Below the pieces are notes generated by a model that was given only the letters and a program-made list of their open reading frames with translations, made no database searches and was not told where the DNA came from. Source: Paenibacillus albus (GTDB lineage Bacteria > Bacillota > Bacilli > Paenibacillales > Paenibacillaceae). From it: DNA of 64,000 bases. Position numbers and translations under genes: made by a program. Below are positions 8,177 to 17,570 of this stretch, in pieces. Where the stretch lies: positions 1,031,001-1,095,000 of the forward strand of contig NZ_CP034437.1 of assembly GCF_003952225.1 (NCBI RefSeq). The letters are read 5' to 3'. How positions within the stretch are numbered: the first letter of the stretch is position 1; the number at the start of each line of letters is the position of its first letter.

Positions 8177-8318
8177 GAGCGATCGACTCCTTAGGGAGAA
8201 TTGGACACCTCTTTAGTGTGCCAGATTGTGGAGCGCGAATCAATTTGGGGCTATAATAGCCATATCCAATTCGCCTAAGGTACAGTTTCGCCAGGGCATC
8301 AGTAGAGGAGAGAAGAAG

Positions 8319-8825
8319 ATGGCACTTGAAGTCGAACGCAAATTTCTGCTGCCTGTCTATCCAGCGGCGCTTGTTCAATCAGGTGAGCTTGTCATTCTGT
8401 CAGAGCAGCGTATCGATCAGACCTATCTGGCCATTGCGGATAGTCAGGAGCTTCGGGTCCGCCGACTCGTCGATCTGGCGACGGGCACCGTACATTTCAC
8501 GCATACGTTTAAATCCGGAGGCGGCCTCGTTCGGGAAGAGATCGAGTACGACATATCAGAAGGGCTTTACGAGCAGGTCATGCAAGCCTTTCAGGCCATT
8601 CCGCTGACGAAGAACCGCATTACGGCACGCTGGAACGATACGACGACCGTCGAAATCGACATTTATGACCAGATTCAGCTGACGGTGCTCGAGGTTGAAT
8701 TCGAATCTGAAAAGGAAGCGTTGGCGTTCGTGCCGCCCGACTGGTTCGGGCAAGATATAAGCTCGGCAAAGGAGTACAGCAATAAGAAAGTGTGGCGCGA
8801 TCTGCAGACAAGGGGGCGGAGCTGA
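8319..8825 (+). CDS. CYTH-domain (triphosphate tunnel) protein
   Basis: 168 residues. The ExExK signature E4-E6-K8 in LEVERKFLL defines the CYTH fold. Alternating charged strands (RVRRL, TFKSGGG, REEIEYDI, EIDIYD, LEVEFES) would line the tunnel. Members hydrolyse inorganic or organic triphosphates with Mg or Mn. The ATG at 8319 has AGAGGAGA upstream; an extended frame from 8226 lacks one. A TATAAT at 8252-8257 is a possible -10. The stop overlaps the start of the HD gene by one base (TGATG), so the two are coupled. Confidence 0.85.
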   Translation: MALEVERKFLLPVYPAALVQSGELVILSEQRIDQTYLAIADSQELRVRRLVDLATGTVHFTHTFKSGGGLVREEIEYDISEGLYEQVMQAFQAIPLTKNRITARWNDTTTVEIDIYDQIQLTVLEVEFESEKEALAFVPPDWFGQDISSAKEYSNKKVWRDLQTRGRS

Positions 8826-9475
8826 TGGAGCAGCAGAGCATTCTCGAAGCGGCGGAGCAGCTGGCCCGCGCTGAGCTTGGAGGCGATACATCGGGCCATG
8901 ATTGGTGGCATGTCTATCGCGTCGCGCGGATGGCAGAGCGGCTCGCGAAGCAGGAAGGCGCGAATGTATTCCTATGCGTCCTCGCTGCGCTGCTGCATGA
9001 CGTTGCAGATGAGAAGCTGAATCCGTCGAAGGAGGCGGGACTGCTTAAAGTGAGCAGCTGGCTGAATGGACAAGCGCTATCCGAGGCCGACAATGCGCAC
9101 GTCATGGAGATTATCTCGACCATGTCCTACAATGCCGGCAAGAACCCGCCGATGCGGACGATTGAAGGCAGGGTCGTGCAGGACGCGGATCGACTTGATG
9201 CGATTGGAGCGATCGCTATTGCGCGCTGCTTCACTTATGCCGGCTGGAAGGGCGATCCCATGTATGATCCTTCGCTCGCCCCCCGCAACGGAATGACGCC
9301 GAAGGAGTATCGCGAAGGAAGAAATACGGCGATTAATCATTTCTATGAGAAGCTGCTGAAGCTGAAGGATCGCATCAATACGCCGGCTGCGAAGCAAATT
9401 GCCGATGAGCGGCACAAGTATATGGAGGCGTACCTCTCGCAGTTCATGCAGGAATGGGAAGGTACGGACAGCTAG
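8825..9475 (+). CDS. HD-domain phosphohydrolase (YedJ-like)
   Basis: 216 residues with the full HD metal set: H25 (SGHDWWHVYRVARMA), H58-D59 (ALLHDVADEK) and D122 (QDADRLDAIGAIAIARCF). The layout resembles YedJ/YpgQ-type phosphohydrolases that hydrolyse nucleotides, but the substrate is not determined. It is translationally coupled to the CYTH gene, which pairs two predicted phosphate-ester or anhydride hydrolases in one operon. A strong terminator follows. Confidence 0.85.
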   Translation: MEQQSILEAAEQLARAELGGDTSGHDWWHVYRVARMAERLAKQEGANVFLCVLAALLHDVADEKLNPSKEAGLLKVSSWLNGQALSEADNAHVMEIISTMSYNAGKNPPMRTIEGRVVQDADRLDAIGAIAIARCFTYAGWKGDPMYDPSLAPRNGMTPKEYREGRNTAINHFYEKLLKLKDRINTPAAKQIADERHKYMEAYLSQFMQEWEGTDS

Positions 9476-9489
9476 CTTCTTCGATAAAA

Positions 9490-9544
9490 GAAAGCCGAGA
9501 GTGCTCTCGTCATGGGACGAATGGAACGCTCTCGGCTTTTTGCT
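9490..9544. terminator. Bidirectional intrinsic terminator
   Basis: Outer stem AAAGCCGAGAG / CTCTCGGCTTT with an internal imperfect hairpin, followed on the plus strand by TTTTTGC and on the minus strand by TCTTTTA. It separates the HD gene from the convergent ugd gene. Confidence 0.8.
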
Positions 9545-9575
9545 AAACGTTGTTGTGAATGTTGCTGAACACGCG

Positions 9576-10901
9576 CTATACGCCAACTCCGTAGTAATGA
9601 AAACCAAGCTGGAGCATCCGCTCTTTGTTATAAATATTGCGAAGATCGAAGAAGTATGGCGAATGAAGCAGACTTTGCATTCGCTCCAGGTCGAGGTTGC
9701 GGAACTGATGCCACTCCGTCACGATGACGACGCCATCACAGTCCTGGACCGCTACATATTCATCGTCGCAGAACTGGACGCTGCTGTTCACATCTATTAG
9801 TTCCTTGCGTGCTGGCTCCATGCCTGCCGGGTCGAATAACCGCAGTTGGGCACCGCGTGCTGCCAGCTCACGGATAATGGTGAGTGCAGGAGCGCTGCGA
9901 ATGTCGTCTGTCTTCGGTTTGAACGTTAGTCCAAGCACGGCCAGCCGCTTGCCACTGAGCGAGCCAAGCGCACGCTCAATCTTATGGACCATCCGCTGCT
10001 GCTGCTGTGCATTGACTTCAATTGCCGCCTCGACAAGGCGCATTGGCGCGTCGTGCTTACGCCCGATATGAGCCAGTGCATGTGTATCTTTCGGAAAGCA
10101 GCTGCCGCCGTAGCCTGGCCCGGCGTGCAGGAATTTTGAACCGATTCGACCGTCTTTGCCAATGGCATATGCGACCTGCTGCACATCCGCGCCAACCGCC
10201 TCGCAGAGGCCTGAAATCTCATTAATAAACGAAATCTTCATGGCGAGAAAAGCGTTGTTCGCATACTTGATCATCTCGGCGCTCTCAAGAGTCGTATGAA
10301 TGAACGGCGTCTCGTTCAGGAACAGTACCCGGTATACCTGCTTCATTATCTCACGCGCCTCATCCGATTCTGCGCCGATGACGACTTTGTCTGGATGCGT
10401 AAAATCATAAACGGCCGTTCCCTCACGAAGAAACTCAGGGTTCGACACGATATCAAACCGGGCGCTCGAGCCGCGCTGATGCAACCGCTCTGCAATGAGC
10501 TCTTTAAGCTTGCGGCTCGTTCCGATCGGTACGGTGCTCTTGGTTACGATGACTTTGTAGCCTTCATTCATATGAGCAGCAATTTCCTCAGCCACGCTCA
10601 TAACATCGCTCAGGTTTACGCCGCCGTCCGCCATCTGAGGCGTACCGACAGCAATATAGATCACATCAGCGAAGGGGACTGCCTCCGCGATATCCAATGT
10701 AAAGTGAAGGCGCTGCGATTGCACATTTCGAATAACCATCTCCGATAGACCAGGCTCATAAATCGGCACAACCCCGTGCTGCAGGGCATTGATTCGAGCT
10801 GCATTGGTATCCACACACATCGTTTCCATCCCGAAATCGGCAAGACAAGATCCTGTAACGAGTCCGACATAGCCTGTACCGACGACAGTTATTTTGTACA
10901 T
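9576..10901 (-). CDS. ugd: UDP-glucose 6-dehydrogenase
   Basis: 441 residues. An N-terminal NAD-binding Rossmann fold (ITVVGTGYVGLVTG, residues 4-17) is followed by the central domain with the catalytic cysteine in GPGYGGSCFPKDT (about residue 260). The C-terminal UDP-binding domain begins near LAVLGLTFKPKTDDIR. The enzyme oxidises UDP-glucose to UDP-glucuronate for anionic wall polymers or exopolysaccharide (as TuaD in B. subtilis). The start has GAGGAGG 6 nt upstream and lies inside the last codons of the exonuclease III gene. No polysaccharide genes are adjacent. Confidence 0.92.
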   Translation of the reverse strand: MYKITVVGTGYVGLVTGSCLADFGMETMCVDTNAARINALQHGVVPIYEPGLSEMVIRNVQSQRLHFTLDIAEAVPFADVIYIAVGTPQMADGGVNLSDVMSVAEEIAAHMNEGYKVIVTKSTVPIGTSRKLKELIAERLHQRGSSARFDIVSNPEFLREGTAVYDFTHPDKVVIGAESDEAREIMKQVYRVLFLNETPFIHTTLESAEMIKYANNAFLAMKISFINEISGLCEAVGADVQQVAYAIGKDGRIGSKFLHAGPGYGGSCFPKDTHALAHIGRKHDAPMRLVEAAIEVNAQQQQRMVHKIERALGSLSGKRLAVLGLTFKPKTDDIRSAPALTIIRELAARGAQLRLFDPAGMEPARKELIDVNSSVQFCDDEYVAVQDCDGVVIVTEWHQFRNLDLERMQSLLHSPYFFDLRNIYNKERMLQLGFHYYGVGV

Positions 10902-11662
10902 AGCGCCTCCTCATTTAAGGTGAGTACAACCGGACAATGATCGCTGCCCAAGACGTGACAGTCGATCTGCGAGTCAATAAGTGCGGGCTCAAGCCTTGCG
11001 GAGACGACAAAATAGTCAATACGCCATCCCACATTCCGCTCGCGCACCTTCGGCATGTACGACCACCATGAATACACATCCGTACGGTCCGGGTAGAAAT
11101 GACGGAAGGAGTCGGTGAAGCCGGCTCCGAGCAGCTGCGTCATCTTCTCGCGTTCCTCTAGAGTAAAGCCGGAGTTGCCGAGATTCGGCTTCGGATGCTT
11201 CAAGTCGATTTCCTTATGCGCGACGTTCAAGTCACCACACAGAATGACAGGCTTCTTCGCGTCTAGCTCGACCAGGTATCGGCGGAATCGCTCTTCCCAT
11301 TCCAACCGGTAATCCAGCCGTGATAGGTCGCGCTTGGCGTTCGGTGTATAGACGTTAACGAGGTAGAAGCCTTCGAACTCAAGCGTGAGTAGCCTGCCTT
11401 CCGGCTCATAATCCTCTTCCATGCCATAGCGCACGGATAGCGGCTCCACTCGAGTGAAGACGGCCGTACCCGAGTAACCCTTCTTCTCGGCATAGTTCCA
11501 ATATGTCTTGTACGCGTCGCCAAGCTCCATCTCAATCTGGCCTTCCTGCAGCTTCGTCTCCTGCAAGCAGAACAAATCTGCGTCTACCTCGGCAAAATAA
11601 TCATAAAATCCTTTTGTGACACAGGCGCGAAGCCCATTTACATTCCATGATACGAGTTTCAT
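10889..11662 (-). CDS. exoA: Exodeoxyribonuclease III (AP endonuclease)
   Basis: 257 residues, usual for ExoA/Xth. Active-site blocks of the exonuclease-endonuclease-phosphatase fold are present: SWNVNGLRA (metal/phosphate Asn), LQETKL (metal Glu), CGDLNVAH and the final GSDHCPVVL (catalytic His). It acts in base-excision repair at abasic sites. The ATG has AAGGAG upstream. The 3' end overlaps ugd by 13 nt in another frame, which indicates cotranscription of two functionally unrelated genes. Confidence 0.92.
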   Translation of the reverse strand: MKLVSWNVNGLRACVTKGFYDYFAEVDADLFCLQETKLQEGQIEMELGDAYKTYWNYAEKKGYSGTAVFTRVEPLSVRYGMEEDYEPEGRLLTLEFEGFYLVNVYTPNAKRDLSRLDYRLEWEERFRRYLVELDAKKPVILCGDLNVAHKEIDLKHPKPNLGNSGFTLEEREKMTQLLGAGFTDSFRHFYPDRTDVYSWWSYMPKVRERNVGWRIDYFVVSARLEPALIDSQIDCHVLGSDHCPVVLTLNEEALCTK

Positions 11663-11705
11663 TTCTAGTCTATTCTCCTTGTTCTAGCTTGTATGCTTTC
11701 AGTGT

Positions 11706-11734
11706 AGCATACCTATGCTCATTGTATCTGTCAC
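11706..11734 (-). promoter_or_regulatory. Predicted sigma-A promoter for exoA-ugd
   Basis: On the minus strand GTGACA and TATGCT are separated by 17 bp, about 45 nt upstream of the exoA start. The match is moderate. Confidence 0.4.
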
Positions 11735-11862
11735 AACAAATATCAAATAATTGCAAAGGCAGCGGATACGAGGGCGAGAGCGATTATTATGAAGAGCCGA
11801 ATTGTACTATAATGGGATAAAAATCATGACCATTACATAAGCGGCGAGGGGAACGAGTACGT

Positions 11863-12852
11863 ATGGCATCGGCATCGAAGAAAGAGCGAGGCAAGTACAT
11901 CAATAGCATTCCGACGAATATGGGAATGAGCTTTAAATCAATCGTCAGCATGCTGCGCGATACGGTACGTGGCAATCCGAAGCGCAATCCGGCGCAGCCG
12001 ATCCCGTTCAAGCAGGCCGCATTCGCGGCACAGCCTACGGCTGATCAGCCGCAGGTAACCTGGTTCGGACATTCCGCGTTCTTGCTTGAGCTTGAGGGGC
12101 GGAGGCTGCTGTTTGATCCGATGTTTGCGCAGTCGCCATCGCCTGTTCCGATCTTCGGAGGCAAACGCTACAGCGGTTCGCTGCCTATTGAGCCAGAAGA
12201 TTTCCCCGAGCTGGACGCTATCGTTCTATCCCATGACCATTACGATCATCTGCATAAAGGCTCCATATTGAAGCTGAAGCAGAAGACGCAACGCTTCATC
12301 GTACCGCTCGGCGTAGGCAGCAGATTGCGCAGCTGGGGCATTGATCCGGCCCAAATTACGGAGCATGACTGGTGGGAGGAGCTGGAGCTGTTTCAATTGA
12401 AGCTCGTATGCGCGCCGGCGCGGCATTTCTCGGGGAGAGGCTTGCTCGACCGCAATTCGACCTTATGGAGCTCATGGGTCATTGCCGGCGAACGCCACAA
12501 GGTGTTCTTCAGCGGAGACAGCGGCTATGGGCCGCATTTCAAAGAAATCGGGGAGCGGTACGGTCCGTTCGACCTGACGCTCATGGAATGCGGGCAATAT
12601 GACGAACGCTGGGCCGCGATTCACATGATGCCGGAAGAGACGGTGCAAGCCCATCTGGACGTGCAGGGGCGTTTGCTAATCCCGGTTCATTGGGGCGCGT
12701 TCACGCTCGCGTTCCATGATTGGTACGACCCGATTGAGCGGGCGATGAAGGCCGCGAAGGAACGCGGCGTTCTCTTCGCAGCACCCCATATTGGCGAGAC
12801 TGTTGTAGCTGGTAGCGGCGTATATCCGTCGGCGCCGTGGTGGCGGGGATAG
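11863..12852 (+). CDS. Metallo-beta-lactamase-fold hydrolase, NAPE-PLD-like
   Basis: 329 residues. The zinc motif HDHYDH is at residues 124-129, and the RHFSGRG, FSGDSGY, AIHMMPEE and PVHWGAFTLA blocks are characteristic of the NAPE-phospholipase D / RomA-like branch. The likely activity is hydrolysis of a phosphodiester or acyl bond, with the substrate unknown. The N-terminal 55 residues are basic and hydrophilic with no signal peptide, so it is cytoplasmic. It is followed after 20 nt by the deacetylase gene in the same direction, probably one operon. Confidence 0.85.
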   Translation: MASASKKERGKYINSIPTNMGMSFKSIVSMLRDTVRGNPKRNPAQPIPFKQAAFAAQPTADQPQVTWFGHSAFLLELEGRRLLFDPMFAQSPSPVPIFGGKRYSGSLPIEPEDFPELDAIVLSHDHYDHLHKGSILKLKQKTQRFIVPLGVGSRLRSWGIDPAQITEHDWWEELELFQLKLVCAPARHFSGRGLLDRNSTLWSSWVIAGERHKVFFSGDSGYGPHFKEIGERYGPFDLTLMECGQYDERWAAIHMMPEETVQAHLDVQGRLLIPVHWGAFTLAFHDWYDPIERAMKAAKERGVLFAAPHIGETVVAGSGVYPSAPWWRG

Positions 12853-12872
12853 TAGGGGAGGAGCATCCTTTC

Positions 12873-13784
12873 ATGAAGTACCTTGTGATCAACTGTGATG
12901 ATTTTGGCCAAAGTCCGGCAATGAACGCAGCGATTATGCATTTGCTTGAGGAACGCCTAGTATCGTCCGCTACGCTAATGGCGCCAGCTCCTGGTTTCGA
13001 AGAAGCGGCGGCATGGTGCAGGAAGCGGGGCCAGACCAATATCGGACTGCACCTCACGCTGACGAGCGAATTCGACGCGCTTCGGTGGAAGAGCTTGACG
13101 GGCGATCCATCTCTACATGATGAGCAAGGCTATATGTATCAATCGGTGCTGGAGTTCGAGCGCGGCGCGAATACGAAAGCCGTCATGAAGGAGCTTGACG
13201 CTCAGTATGAGCTAGTCCGAGGTTATGGCATTAAGATCACGCATGCCGACAACCATATGGGCAGCTTATACGGCATTGCCGCTGGGCGGAGTCATATACC
13301 GCAAGTGCTGATGAGATGCGCGAGATGGAAGGTGCCGTTCCGGATATTTCGCCGTGTACACGCGGGTGATGTGCTCGCGACAATTGAAGGCGTGGAGCGG
13401 GCCGCGAGCAAAGCGTCCGCGCTGGCGGGAACGCTCGGCGTAGCGCTGCCGGACTACTTGCTGTCTCATCCCTTCGAGATCGTGGAAGGGGAGACGTATG
13501 AGTCCTTCAAGCGGGAGATTATCGCGAAGCTCTATCATCTGCCTGAAGGAATCAGCGAGACTTACATTCATCCGGGCCTCGATGACCCGGCGATGATGGC
13601 TGCCATACCGCATTGGGAGAAGCGGGTATGGGAGTACCGGCTCATGCTTGATGACGATATGCATGCCGCGATGAAAGACGCTGGTGTGACACTTGTAGAT
13701 TACCGCTATATTGCGGCGCATGGCCGAGAATCGCGCTTCCGCGCGGTGCGGCGGCTGGCAGCGGAACTGCTGCGAAGAACATGA
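12873..13784 (+). CDS. ChbG/YdjC-family carbohydrate deacetylase
   Basis: 303 residues. The N-terminal metal aspartates in NCDDFGQS (D9-D10), GLHLTLTSE and the HADNHMG motif give the Asp-His-His metal site of YdjC/ChbG deacetylases. These remove acetyl groups from N-acetylated oligosaccharides such as diacetylchitobiose. GGGGAGGAG precedes the ATG at 12873. It lies downstream of the NAPE-PLD-like hydrolase and ends at a terminator. Substrate specificity is inferred from the family only. Confidence 0.85.
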   Translation: MKYLVINCDDFGQSPAMNAAIMHLLEERLVSSATLMAPAPGFEEAAAWCRKRGQTNIGLHLTLTSEFDALRWKSLTGDPSLHDEQGYMYQSVLEFERGANTKAVMKELDAQYELVRGYGIKITHADNHMGSLYGIAAGRSHIPQVLMRCARWKVPFRIFRRVHAGDVLATIEGVERAASKASALAGTLGVALPDYLLSHPFEIVEGETYESFKREIIAKLYHLPEGISETYIHPGLDDPAMMAAIPHWEKRVWEYRLMLDDDMHAAMKDAGVTLVDYRYIAAHGRESRFRAVRRLAAELLRRT

Positions 13785-13797
13785 TTACATGAAAAGG

Positions 13798-13830
13798 CCG
13801 GACCCTATTCATAACGAGTAGGGTCCGGCT
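13798..13830. terminator. Bidirectional intrinsic terminator
   Basis: The stem CCGGACCCTATTC / GAGTAGGGTCCGG, flanked by A-rich and T-rich sides, lies between the convergent deacetylase and chemoreceptor genes. Confidence 0.8.
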
Positions 13831-13840
13831 TCTTAGTTTC

Positions 13841-15421
13841 TTATATGCGGAATTTCCGTACGACAGCGGTAAGCTGATTCGCAAGCGAACCGAGCGTCTG
13901 GGAAGAGCTCGCTGTCTCTTGAGCGGACGCGGCAGCCTCTTGGCTAATTGAAGCAATGGCTTCGATCTGCTTCATGACTTCTTCTGATTGCGCGGCCTGC
14001 GTGACGCTTGAAGCGGCGATTTCCTTCGTCTGCTGCGTGACTTCACCGACACGGTGCACGATGCTCTCAAGTGCACCGCCCGCTTGCCGGTACAGAATTT
14101 CGGTCGTCGACATGGCCTTCACGCTCTCCTGCGTGCTGTGCTGCATGCCGGTAATGATGGACGAGATTTGTTTCGTCGCATCCCCGCTGCGCTCTGCGAG
14201 CTTGCGCACCTCATCGGCGACGACTGCGAAGCCGCGCCCTTGGTCGCCGGCTCGTGCCGCCTCGATCGCTGCATTCAGCGCAAGCAGGTTCGTCTGTTCC
14301 GCGATATCGTTGATGACCTCGATAATGCTGCCGATTTGGGTCGAATCCTGTTCAAGCGCGTGCATGCGCTGCGACAGATTATTCATGCTGGCGAGAGATT
14401 CGCTGACCGTCTTGCTGCAGTTGATCGCATCCCCGTTCGTACTCTCTGTCAGCACTGTCGCCTCTTGAGCACGCTGCTGCGCCTGCTGTACGCCTTGCGA
14501 CAGCTGCGTAACGACTTCGGCCGCGGTCTGAGCCGATTCCGCTTGATACATATTGCCGCGCGCCACTTCATCCGTCGTGGCGGAGATTTCCGCTGCCGCA
14601 CTGGTTACGCGTTCCGCCGAGGACATGACCTGGCTGATGAGCTGACGCAGTCCATCCGCCATCGTCTCGATGGAGGACGCGATGCTGCCAAGCTCGTCCT
14701 TGTCATGAACCATCTGAGCGCCTGCTTGCAGCTCGCCTTCTGCAAAACGCTTCGTCCGGTTCAAGATCGTGTCAACCGATCTCGTAATGCGCCTAATGAC
14801 GCCGAAGCCGACGACCCCAATGGCGAGAGCCAGCAAGGCAATGAGAATATAGATAAACAAGCTGGACGTCCTGTTTGCTTTTTGAATGAGCTCCGCTTGC
14901 GAGATCGCATAACTATCCAGATATTCGCCAAGCTCATTCAAGCTTTCCCGGGCTGCGTCAAATTTTGCAATATCGCTTTTCTGGTCAGCTGCGCTGCCTG
15001 ACCAAGCGGTGAAATTGTCCGAGAATCGGTCCAGGTTCTGCTGAACGGTAGTATGAGTCTCCGGATGCTCGCGCGTCAGCAGGCTGTTGTCCGACAGAAT
15101 TTGGCCGGCTTTGCCGACGCGTTCCGCCGCCTGTGCGATATTATCGCTAAGATCCTGCTGTTGCTGCTTCAATTCCTCATCCGTCAGATGGCCGGTGCCG
15201 ATCGACTGATAAGCGACGAGCGCTTGGTACATGTCACGGTCTGCATTCAAGATGAGCGATGTCGACTGGTCGGTGACGTCATACATCGAAGTCTTCATGT
15301 CATCCAAGTTTGTATTGTTTCTTTGAATCAAATAAAGGCAGATGATTATTAACAGCACCAGCGGGATAAGAAGCAACCCGCTAAGCTTTTTCTTTATTGA
15401 TACATTGTTTAACAACCACAT
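13841..15421 (-). CDS. Methyl-accepting chemotaxis protein
   Basis: 526 residues with standard topology: TM1 at 12-32, an extracellular four-helix-bundle sensor (about 33-185) rich in Gln/Asn/Asp, TM2 at 187-207, HAMP (about 208-262) and a cytoplasmic signalling coiled coil. The hairpin tip motif [18 protein letters not shown], which binds CheA/CheW, is intact. The final residues lack an NWETF-type pentapeptide. The ATG at 15421 has AGGGG 8 nt upstream and is preferred over a GTG at 15457. The ligand is unknown. No other chemotaxis genes are nearby. Confidence 0.9.
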   Translation of the reverse strand: MWLLNNVSIKKKLSGLLLIPLVLLIIICLYLIQRNNTNLDDMKTSMYDVTDQSTSLILNADRDMYQALVAYQSIGTGHLTDEELKQQQQDLSDNIAQAAERVGKAGQILSDNSLLTREHPETHTTVQQNLDRFSDNFTAWSGSAADQKSDIAKFDAARESLNELGEYLDSYAISQAELIQKANRTSSLFIYILIALLALAIGVVGFGVIRRITRSVDTILNRTKRFAEGELQAGAQMVHDKDELGSIASSIETMADGLRQLISQVMSSAERVTSAAAEISATTDEVARGNMYQAESAQTAAEVVTQLSQGVQQAQQRAQEATVLTESTNGDAINCSKTVSESLASMNNLSQRMHALEQDSTQIGSIIEVINDIAEQTNLLALNAAIEAARAGDQGRGFAVVADEVRKLAERSGDATKQISSIITGMQHSTQESVKAMSTTEILYRQAGGALESIVHRVGEVTQQTKEIAASSVTQAAQSEEVMKQIEAIASISQEAAASAQETASSSQTLGSLANQLTAVVRKFRI

Positions 15422-15508
15422 CCGAACAACCCCTTTGTTTGGCAATGATCCTATCACTTTGAATCAAATTATAGGCAAAAGGTGTTTAGGAAGTGTGGTG
15501 ATAATTGT

Positions 15509-16351
15509 TTAAAATGTGTTTGCTTCTGTAAGCTGCTGCGTTTCTTGAATGAGCGCATGGAGCTGCAGCAGCGATGCCTCCAGCTTGGCCGCCTGCGGAG
15601 ATAGCTCTGTGAAGATTGCATCCACGCGGCTTCCATAGTCATTTGGCTTATTTGAAAAATCATCTGCGATAAGTACAGCGCCTTTCTCGTTCATCCAGTA
15701 CGTCTCATTCAGCGCAAACAGCGTCTGATTGAGGCAGGAGACAGCACGGTAGCAGCAGCCTGCAATGTAGGATACGTCAAGGCGGGCAATGCCTTTCCTG
15801 GCAATCGAGCAGGAGAAGTCCGCCTCCCATAGAAACTTATCCACCAACGCTTTCTTCAGAATCGGTGAAAAAGATGACGTTCGTGCCTTCAGACCGGTGA
15901 GTGTGCCCGTCGCATCCCATAGAATGCGGCAGACCGCTGCCTCGCTGACATAGAGCGCATTCGTATAGCCATGCGGATGTCCCGGATGGTAGTCAATTGT
16001 TACTTCCCCAGCGAAGCACTGGTTCATCACATGGGCAACCCGCTGCAAGTCGCGATATATAAAATCAACCGCGCAGCCCTGCACCGTCAGCCAGCCTCCG
16101 CCGTTCACCCATGGCCCCCAACCGCCGATGTCAGTCAAGATGGCATCCTCACCATCATGAATCTCAGATGCGACCGATCTTAGAGCGGTTAGGTCTAACG
16201 CTTCCGAATTGGTATAATAAATACCAATATCAATATCTGAGGCAGGCGTATGCGTGCCTCTGGCCCGTGAGCCGCCAAGCACGACGGCTTCGATGCCCTG
16301 CACTTCCCGAAGCTTCTCGGCGATCGTGGCAATCATTTGATCCGGATTCAT
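15509..16351 (-). CDS. Nucleotidyltransferase-domain protein
   Basis: 280 residues. The N-terminal polymerase-beta-type nucleotidyltransferase motif GGSRARG (26-32) is followed by the D39-x-D41 metal aspartates in SDIDIGI. The C-terminal half is helical, resembling the helical domain of aminoglycoside nucleotidyltransferases and related DUF4037-like enzymes. It probably transfers an NMP to a small molecule. Resistance activity is possible but not shown. AGGAGG lies 10 nt before the ATG. It is divergent from the antiporter gene. Confidence 0.75.
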   Translation of the reverse strand: MNPDQMIATIAEKLREVQGIEAVVLGGSRARGTHTPASDIDIGIYYTNSEALDLTALRSVASEIHDGEDAILTDIGGWGPWVNGGGWLTVQGCAVDFIYRDLQRVAHVMNQCFAGEVTIDYHPGHPHGYTNALYVSEAAVCRILWDATGTLTGLKARTSSFSPILKKALVDKFLWEADFSCSIARKGIARLDVSYIAGCCYRAVSCLNQTLFALNETYWMNEKGAVLIADDFSNKPNDYGSRVDAIFTELSPQAAKLEASLLQLHALIQETQQLTEANTF

Positions 16352-16394
16352 TTTTGCGTAACCTCCTGTATCTGTTTAGGAAGGGAATTGAAGC

Positions 16395-17546
16395 ATGCTT
16401 ATTTATCAACTCGTTATTATTCTAATCGCTTCTAAGCTGGCGGGCCATCTAAGCGTCCGGCTTGGTCAGCCATCCGTGCTCGGTAAGCTGCTAATTGGAA
16501 TCGTACTAGGACCTACTGTGTTTGGACTTATTCATGAGACGGAAGTGCTGAAGGAAATTAGCAAAATCGGTGTCATTCTGCTTATGTTCATAGCTGGCCT
16601 TGAGACGGACTTGAAGGAGTTCAAGCGTACTGGCAAGTCCGCCGCTTATGTCGGTTTCTCAGGCATTATCGTGCCGTTCGGACTTGGCTATTTAACTGGG
16701 GTCATGCTCGATATGACGAGTACCGAATCGGTCTTCCTTGGCCTGCTGCTCTCTGCAACGAGCGTTAGCATATCCGTGCAGGCGTTGAAGGAAATGGGCC
16801 AGCTGAAATCGCCGGAAGGGTCCACCATTCTCGGCGCGGCGGTCATTGACGATGTCGTCGTCATTATCGCGCTTGCCTTCGTCATGAGCTTCACTGGAGG
16901 CGACGTCAATCTCGGCCTCATTATTGTGAAGAAGGGGGTCTTCTTCGCGGTTGCTCTGCTGTTCAGTTGGCTCGCCGTACCTTGGTTTCTGAAACGGTTC
17001 TCGTCGCTGAGGGTTACGGAAACGGTCATCTCCGCTGGGCTTGTCCTCTGCTTCAGCTATGCTTATTTTGCCGAATACACAGGTGTTGCGGATATTATCG
17101 GCGCTTATATCGCAGGTGTTGCAATTAGCGTGACCGATTATAAACATGAGATTTTTGAAAAAGTAGAGAGCATCAGCTATTCCATCTTCGTACCGGTCTT
17201 CTTCACTTCCATTGGTGTTGCGGTCGAGTTTCACGGGCTGACAGGCAGCAGTTATGCCCTCATTATCGTGCTCAGCCTCATTGCGATTATCTCGAAGCTT
17301 GCAGGAGCGGCGGCTGGCGCCAAGCTCTCGGGGTTCGGGTGGAGGTCCGCGCTCGGCATCGGCGCTGCAATGGTATCACGCGGAGAAGTGGCGCTCATTA
17401 TCGCGTCAATTGGCTTAGAAGAGAAGCTCATTTCGAAGAGCATGTTCGCAGTCATCGTCGTGGTCGTGCTCGTAACGACCATTGTGACACCGCCGATGAT
17501 GAAGCTGTTCTTCAAGGAAGAAAAGAGGTCACTTACAGGCAGCTAA
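16395..17546 (+). CDS. Cation:proton antiporter (CPA2, Kef/NapA-like)
   Basis: 383 residues, about twelve transmembrane helices and no cytoplasmic TrkA-N domain, so only the Na_H_exchanger core is present. The conserved ASVSISVQALKEMG region and VIDDVVVIIALAF (about 150-162) carry the double aspartate that binds cations in CPA2 antiporters. The likely role is Na+ or K+/H+ exchange across the plasma membrane. AGGAAGGGA precedes the ATG. The stop codon lies inside the terminator loop. Confidence 0.88.
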   Translation: MLIYQLVIILIASKLAGHLSVRLGQPSVLGKLLIGIVLGPTVFGLIHETEVLKEISKIGVILLMFIAGLETDLKEFKRTGKSAAYVGFSGIIVPFGLGYLTGVMLDMTSTESVFLGLLLSATSVSISVQALKEMGQLKSPEGSTILGAAVIDDVVVIIALAFVMSFTGGDVNLGLIIVKKGVFFAVALLFSWLAVPWFLKRFSSLRVTETVISAGLVLCFSYAYFAEYTGVADIIGAYIAGVAISVTDYKHEIFEKVESISYSIFVPVFFTSIGVAVEFHGLTGSSYALIIVLSLIAIISKLAGAAAGAKLSGFGWRSALGIGAAMVSRGEVALIIASIGLEEKLISKSMFAVIVVVVLVTTIVTPPMMKLFFKEEKRSLTGS

Positions 17547-17566
17547 CCGCTGCCTATAAGTGACCT
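17526..17566. terminator. Bidirectional terminator overlapping the antiporter stop codon
   Basis: Near-perfect 18-bp arms (AGGTCACTTACAGGCAGC and its complement with one mismatch) enclose TAACC, which contains the stop codon. The hairpin is shared with the convergent gene. Confidence 0.8.
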
Positions 17567-17570
17567 TCTG

